64,000 nt of DNA, taken from the NCBI GenBank assembly GCA_942159475.1, contig OW804098.1, positions 5,122,383 through 5,186,382 on the forward strand, read 5' to 3'. Below are positions 60,708 through 64,000 of this stretch, in pieces (position 1 is the first letter of the stretch; the number at the start of each line of letters is the position of its first letter). Source of the DNA: Sthenelais limicola. Its lineage: Eukaryota > Annelida > Polychaeta > Phyllodocida > Sigalionidae. The notes under the pieces were generated by a model. The model had not been told where the DNA came from, searched no databases, and worked only from the letters and a program-made list of their open reading frames with translations. The position numbers and the translations under genes were made by a program.

Positions 60708-61284
60708 TATCTTCTTTTAATCGCAGCAATAAAAAGTAGAAAATATGAAAGAAAAGATCACCCAAAATAATTAATACTGAGATTCTTTTGGGGCACTCTT
60801 CGGGATTAATGCAGAAATACACCACTAAAGTATAAATTTAATTGAAGAAAGATTAGGGGAGGGGGAGGGGGCGCAGTGAATATCTGGGAAGTTAAGTCTT
60901 GTGTAAAGACTCTGTTACAACAATATATCTATTAAGTACTGTTTTGTTTCACAGTATGCAGTATAAGAGACATGGACAGTGGCATGTACAAATCCCCTAT
61001 TGTGTATAGATACTGGGATATAAAGATACGCATGTACACATGTATCCTGGTGTACTGTTGTGTGTATAAGAGAAACACAGAGCTGTAGAGAGACCCATGT
61101 AATATGATAAACCAGGATGTGAGACTAATATAGCACCATGACCTGATACCGGCATTTCCCACTATCACCGCAGCATTAGGGGGGTGCAGTGATCATCTGG
61201 AAAGTTAGGTTATGTATAAAGACTCTGGTACAGCTGTCATATATTGATATGTAATACGGATTTGAATAGTGGCCTCCCTCACTA
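60708..61284. other. No gene seen
   Basis: A GGGGGAGGGGGCGCAGTGA tract near 60857 partly recurs near 61180 (GGGGGGTGCAGTGATCATCT), each followed by GGAAGTTA(A/G) and TATAAAGACTCT-like sequence. This is an old local duplication. No coding. Confidence 0.45.
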
Positions 61285-61696
61285 TTTGTGATGTGTTTCA
61301 GGAAAATGAGTCATAAGTCACAAAATGGATATTTTTCAAAGTGTTTTTCCACAAGATCTCTTAATTGAAATGTTCTGATTTTCAGGGGGTTTAGCACTTA
61401 TAGTCATATAAATCCGTGAGACAAATTTCAGGACATTGTATTAAATATATCCTTGTGTTTTGAAGGCCTTTGTATCAAGTATATTTAGTTACTTTACTGG
61501 TATTTACCCAGCGAGAAACATTGAAATTTTTTTTTTCCAAAATAAAAATATCAAACTTAAAATATAGAAATACATGTTAGGTACCCTAGTGTTTACTATC
61601 ATTGGAATCGGCTCGATCTCCTCTTTTCAGATATTGTGATATCTGAAAATCCATATTTTGCGACTTATGGCTCATTTTCCTAAAACGGATCACATT
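61285..61696. repeat. MITE-B, full-length copy
   Basis: TTTGTGATGTGTTTCAGGAA to TTTTGCGACTTATGGCTCAT...ATCACATT, 412 bp, same orientation and landmarks as the 15323 copy. Confidence 0.9.
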
Positions 61697-62438
61697 TTAG
61701 GAACGCTACCCCACTGTTGTGTTTATACATGTATAATGTAATAGCCCAAGGCAAGTGACCTTGGCTTGTTCACAATAAACATGGGATGATTCTATGATTC
61801 TGGACCTAGAGGTTGATTTCTTACAGCTCCCAATATTAATAATATAACATAGCAATATATCTTTAAGTACTGTTATCAGAAAGTTCTTCCATACGTTGGA
61901 GGATTCCACATAAAAACTTAAAATACTTAAAGAGGTTGTCAACAGTTATTTTAGCCATGACTTGTTCAGTCACAGCTATAATGTTTTCTATAACGTTTCG
62001 GAACGTACAGCTATCAGTTTGATCTCTATTTGTCAAAATTTGTAAAATTTGTGTAATGAATTGATACTTGATATTGAGATTGCAAAATTGACAATTGTAA
62101 TGAATTGTAATGAATGATAATTTCACATTAAAGAACATTTTTGATGCACTATAATCAAAGGATAAATATAAGTTGTCTACATCTGAACTAAAAATTCATA
62201 CCTATTTGTACATTTATATAGTTTCTTGATCTCACCATTTCACTATGCACTCCAACAGATTTTAAATTGTAATAGAGGGGTATATCCACCTTGTCCCCCC
62301 CCCCCACACACACCCACACCCGCTATCACTCCCTCCACTACTGAACCTCATGTTGATGAAGTGGGAATTTGTGAGTTGAGTTATAACCTTCCAGCTTGGA
62401 GTTGCTCATACATACTCAACTATTAACTCATTAGGACA
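61697..62438. other. No gene seen; possible promoter region of the exon at 62439
   Basis: Small frames only. A C-run plus CACACACC tract lies at ~62300-62325. No TATA box can be assigned with confidence. Confidence 0.35.
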
Positions 62439-62523
62439 ATGCAGAGCGGGAGCATATTATGGTTACTCATCACACTGGTGGTTTATAACAGTGGAATACA
62501 ACCAGGGAGCTGTAGTAGACCGT
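62439..62523 (+). CDS. Probable first coding exon with signal peptide
   Basis: ATG at 62439 opens MQSGSILWLLITLVVYNSGI, a short polar start, a hydrophobic core and then QPGSCSRP, typical of a secretory signal peptide. After the first base of the next codon comes a perfect donor, GTAAGT (62524). The continued open frame past the donor is not needed. A following exon would lie downstream of the pyrimidine-rich tract or beyond the window. Mature protein unknown. Plain ORF chance cannot be excluded with 28 codons. Confidence 0.4.
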
Positions 62524-62559
62524 GTAAGTATTTGAAGCGTGACAGCCATGGAGAGGTCC

Positions 62560-63060
62560 CAGTTTGCCTCTCCAACTCCTTTATCATTTCCCTTTATCTT
62601 TCACTTCCTCTAATTTCGCTCTCTCCTCTCCATCTATCAGTCTTAACTCTTAACTTGTCTCTTCCTGACACTTGAGCATGTCCCTTGTAGTCCTTTCCTC
62701 TTTCACTGTCTCTCTCTATCCTTGGTCTCTTTCCACTTTCTCTTCTCTCTCCTTGTCTCCCTCTGTCCTCCTTCTCGCTTCTTCCCCTCTATCTCCCTGT
62801 CACTTTCATCCTTCCCTTCCAAAGTATCTATTCATGCATTCCCCTTTCTCTTCTGTATCCCCTCTATCTCTCTCTGCTCTCCCTGTGCTTTCCCTGTGCT
62901 CTCCCTGTGCTTTCTCTCACTCTTTGACTCATTCACTCTCCTTTTTCTCTTCCTCTTTATCTCACTCTCTCAGCTCTCTCTCTCCCTAATGCTCTGCTAT
63001 CTCTCCCTCTCTTAATTTAATCTATCGCTCCATTGCTCTTCCCTATCGCTCTATCCTTTT
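62560..63060. repeat. Pyrimidine-rich low-complexity tract
   Basis: About 500 bp dominated by CTCTCT, TCCCTC and CTTTCTC on the plus strand, including a CTCTCCCTGTGCTTTCCCTG triplication near 62880. The long Ser/Leu-rich frames in it are compositional artefacts. Confidence 0.85.
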
Positions 63061-63216
63061 TCCATTATTACTATTAAAACGGAATATCCATTTAGTTGTA
63101 CATGTAAAGTTTAGCTAGGAAATAGGTCTAGTGTCTTATTGTTGACAGCTGTTCTGACAGGACCTTCTACTTATAGTTGACATTATTGATATTTCTAGTA
63201 CATAACATACAATACA

Positions 63217-63274
63217 TTTGTTTGAAAATAAGCCCCAATGCCCATCAGGGCCGAGGGGTTTATTTTCAAACAAA
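63217..63274. repeat. 58-nt hairpin
   Basis: 27-nt arms around ATCA: TTTGTTTGAAAATAAGCCCC against its counterpart GGGGTTTATTTTCAAACAAA, with one G-T pair, a 3-nt mismatch and a GCCC/GGGC inner stem. Confidence 0.7.
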
Positions 63275-64000
63275 AGCGGAAGACACCAAATCTCGGGAAT
63301 TAATCACTTTAATAGCCGATTTTTGGATTCAATACTACTGTTTAAACACATATTAACAAATATGAGACCCTTAAAAAAATGTTTTAGATGTGCTTACAGC
63401 ATGAAGAACTGCAATAATTTAGCTCCTCCACTCGAATACATGGGTTACTATTTTACATCTGACATGGAAAGGACCAAGTCAAAACGCCGCCTTTATACAT
63501 CCAAATCAGCATGTTTTACACAATTCAAACCATCACATTATAATATCTAGTTTATTTTACCTCTGTCAAACCAATATTACATAAGTACACATAATCATAA
63601 CTTCAGAATGTCGGTTATGTCAGCCGCACTCTCCGTTCCAGAAACAAACAAAGCTTCCACTTTTTGCATGCAACCAACACATCAGACTTCCGGTTTACGA
63701 ATGCTGTGTTCAGTGTGTCTAGAATCGCTAGAAATGCTTTAAATATAGTTTTACCCCAGATAGCAAAGTTTTAGTCCAGTGGCGATTTCAGAAGCCATAC
63801 GTGCCTACATTTGAACGAGCAAGGTAGACCGGAAAAGATCTGGAGACTTTCGGCATAGCCACTCTGTGCACCGTGCACTTGGCTTTGCATGGTGTACGGT
63901 AGTCTATATAGCGCACAGACGATTGCATTCGAAAGTGCCCACACGTCAACAAACTGAGCCTTGCACGATGTCTACTCATACTGTTGTCACATTATGGCGA
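63275..64000. other. No gene seen
   Basis: Short frames only. Near 63860-63900 the palindromic CACCGTGCACTT / GCATGGTGTACGG sequence is short and unexplained. Confidence 0.4.

Noticed and set aside
62672..63015. Ser/Leu-rich open frames of ~100 codons
   Set aside because: Low-complexity CT-rich DNA gives such frames by composition alone.

Overview
The window is metazoan nuclear DNA. It is AT-rich and intron-containing, with canonical GT/AG splice sites, and it is crowded with non-LTR retrotransposons, MITEs and minisatellites. No bacterial operons, tRNA or rRNA genes were found. The repeat types and a Tret1-like sugar transporter fit a marine invertebrate, but the species cannot be named from the sequence.

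Layout. 2.2-8.5 kb: a three-exon minus-strand gene for a Crypton-type tyrosine recombinase, interleaved with three same-orientation copies of a promoter-like repeat. 9.3-11.1 kb: an intact intronless-CDS MFS sugar transporter (minus) with a MITE directly after its stop codon. 13.7-15.1 kb: a 5'-truncated LINE. 15.3-17.3 kb: a partial second copy of the transporter locus, joined to a foldback repeat and to a decayed LINE (to 19.8 kb). 20.3-22.5 kb: another decayed LINE. 26.6-30.1 kb: a small, unrecognised three-exon gene predicted here from matching splice phases (minus). 33.0-34.2 kb: a LINE fragment. 34.6-39.7 kb: nested MITEs. 39.9-47.8 kb: a 7.9-kb structure bounded by 26-bp inverted repeats that holds a 15-bp minisatellite, a ~357-bp satellite and more than 30 copies of a GTCTCTAC-type motif, with no recognisable gene. 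47.8-61.7 kb: more MITEs, LINE tails and one TTAA-targeted DNA element nested in a MITE. 62.4 kb: a probable signal-peptide first exon on the plus strand, leaving the window to the right.

Recurring repeat families (names are mine). MITE-A is ~230 bp with termini GGGTCAGATTTTCAGAAAAT. MITE-B is ~410 bp with termini TATGTGATGTGTTTCAGGAA and an inner GAGTCATAAGTCGC motif. MITE-C is 211 bp with termini CTGTAAACGTATT and TA target duplications. Many copies are nested, which gives a relative insertion chronology.

The genes do not form a pathway. The transporter is the only gene that looks conventional and intact. The Crypton-like gene looks domesticated or decayed because one catalytic arginine is replaced. 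The most unusual object is the 7.9-kb motif-studded element.
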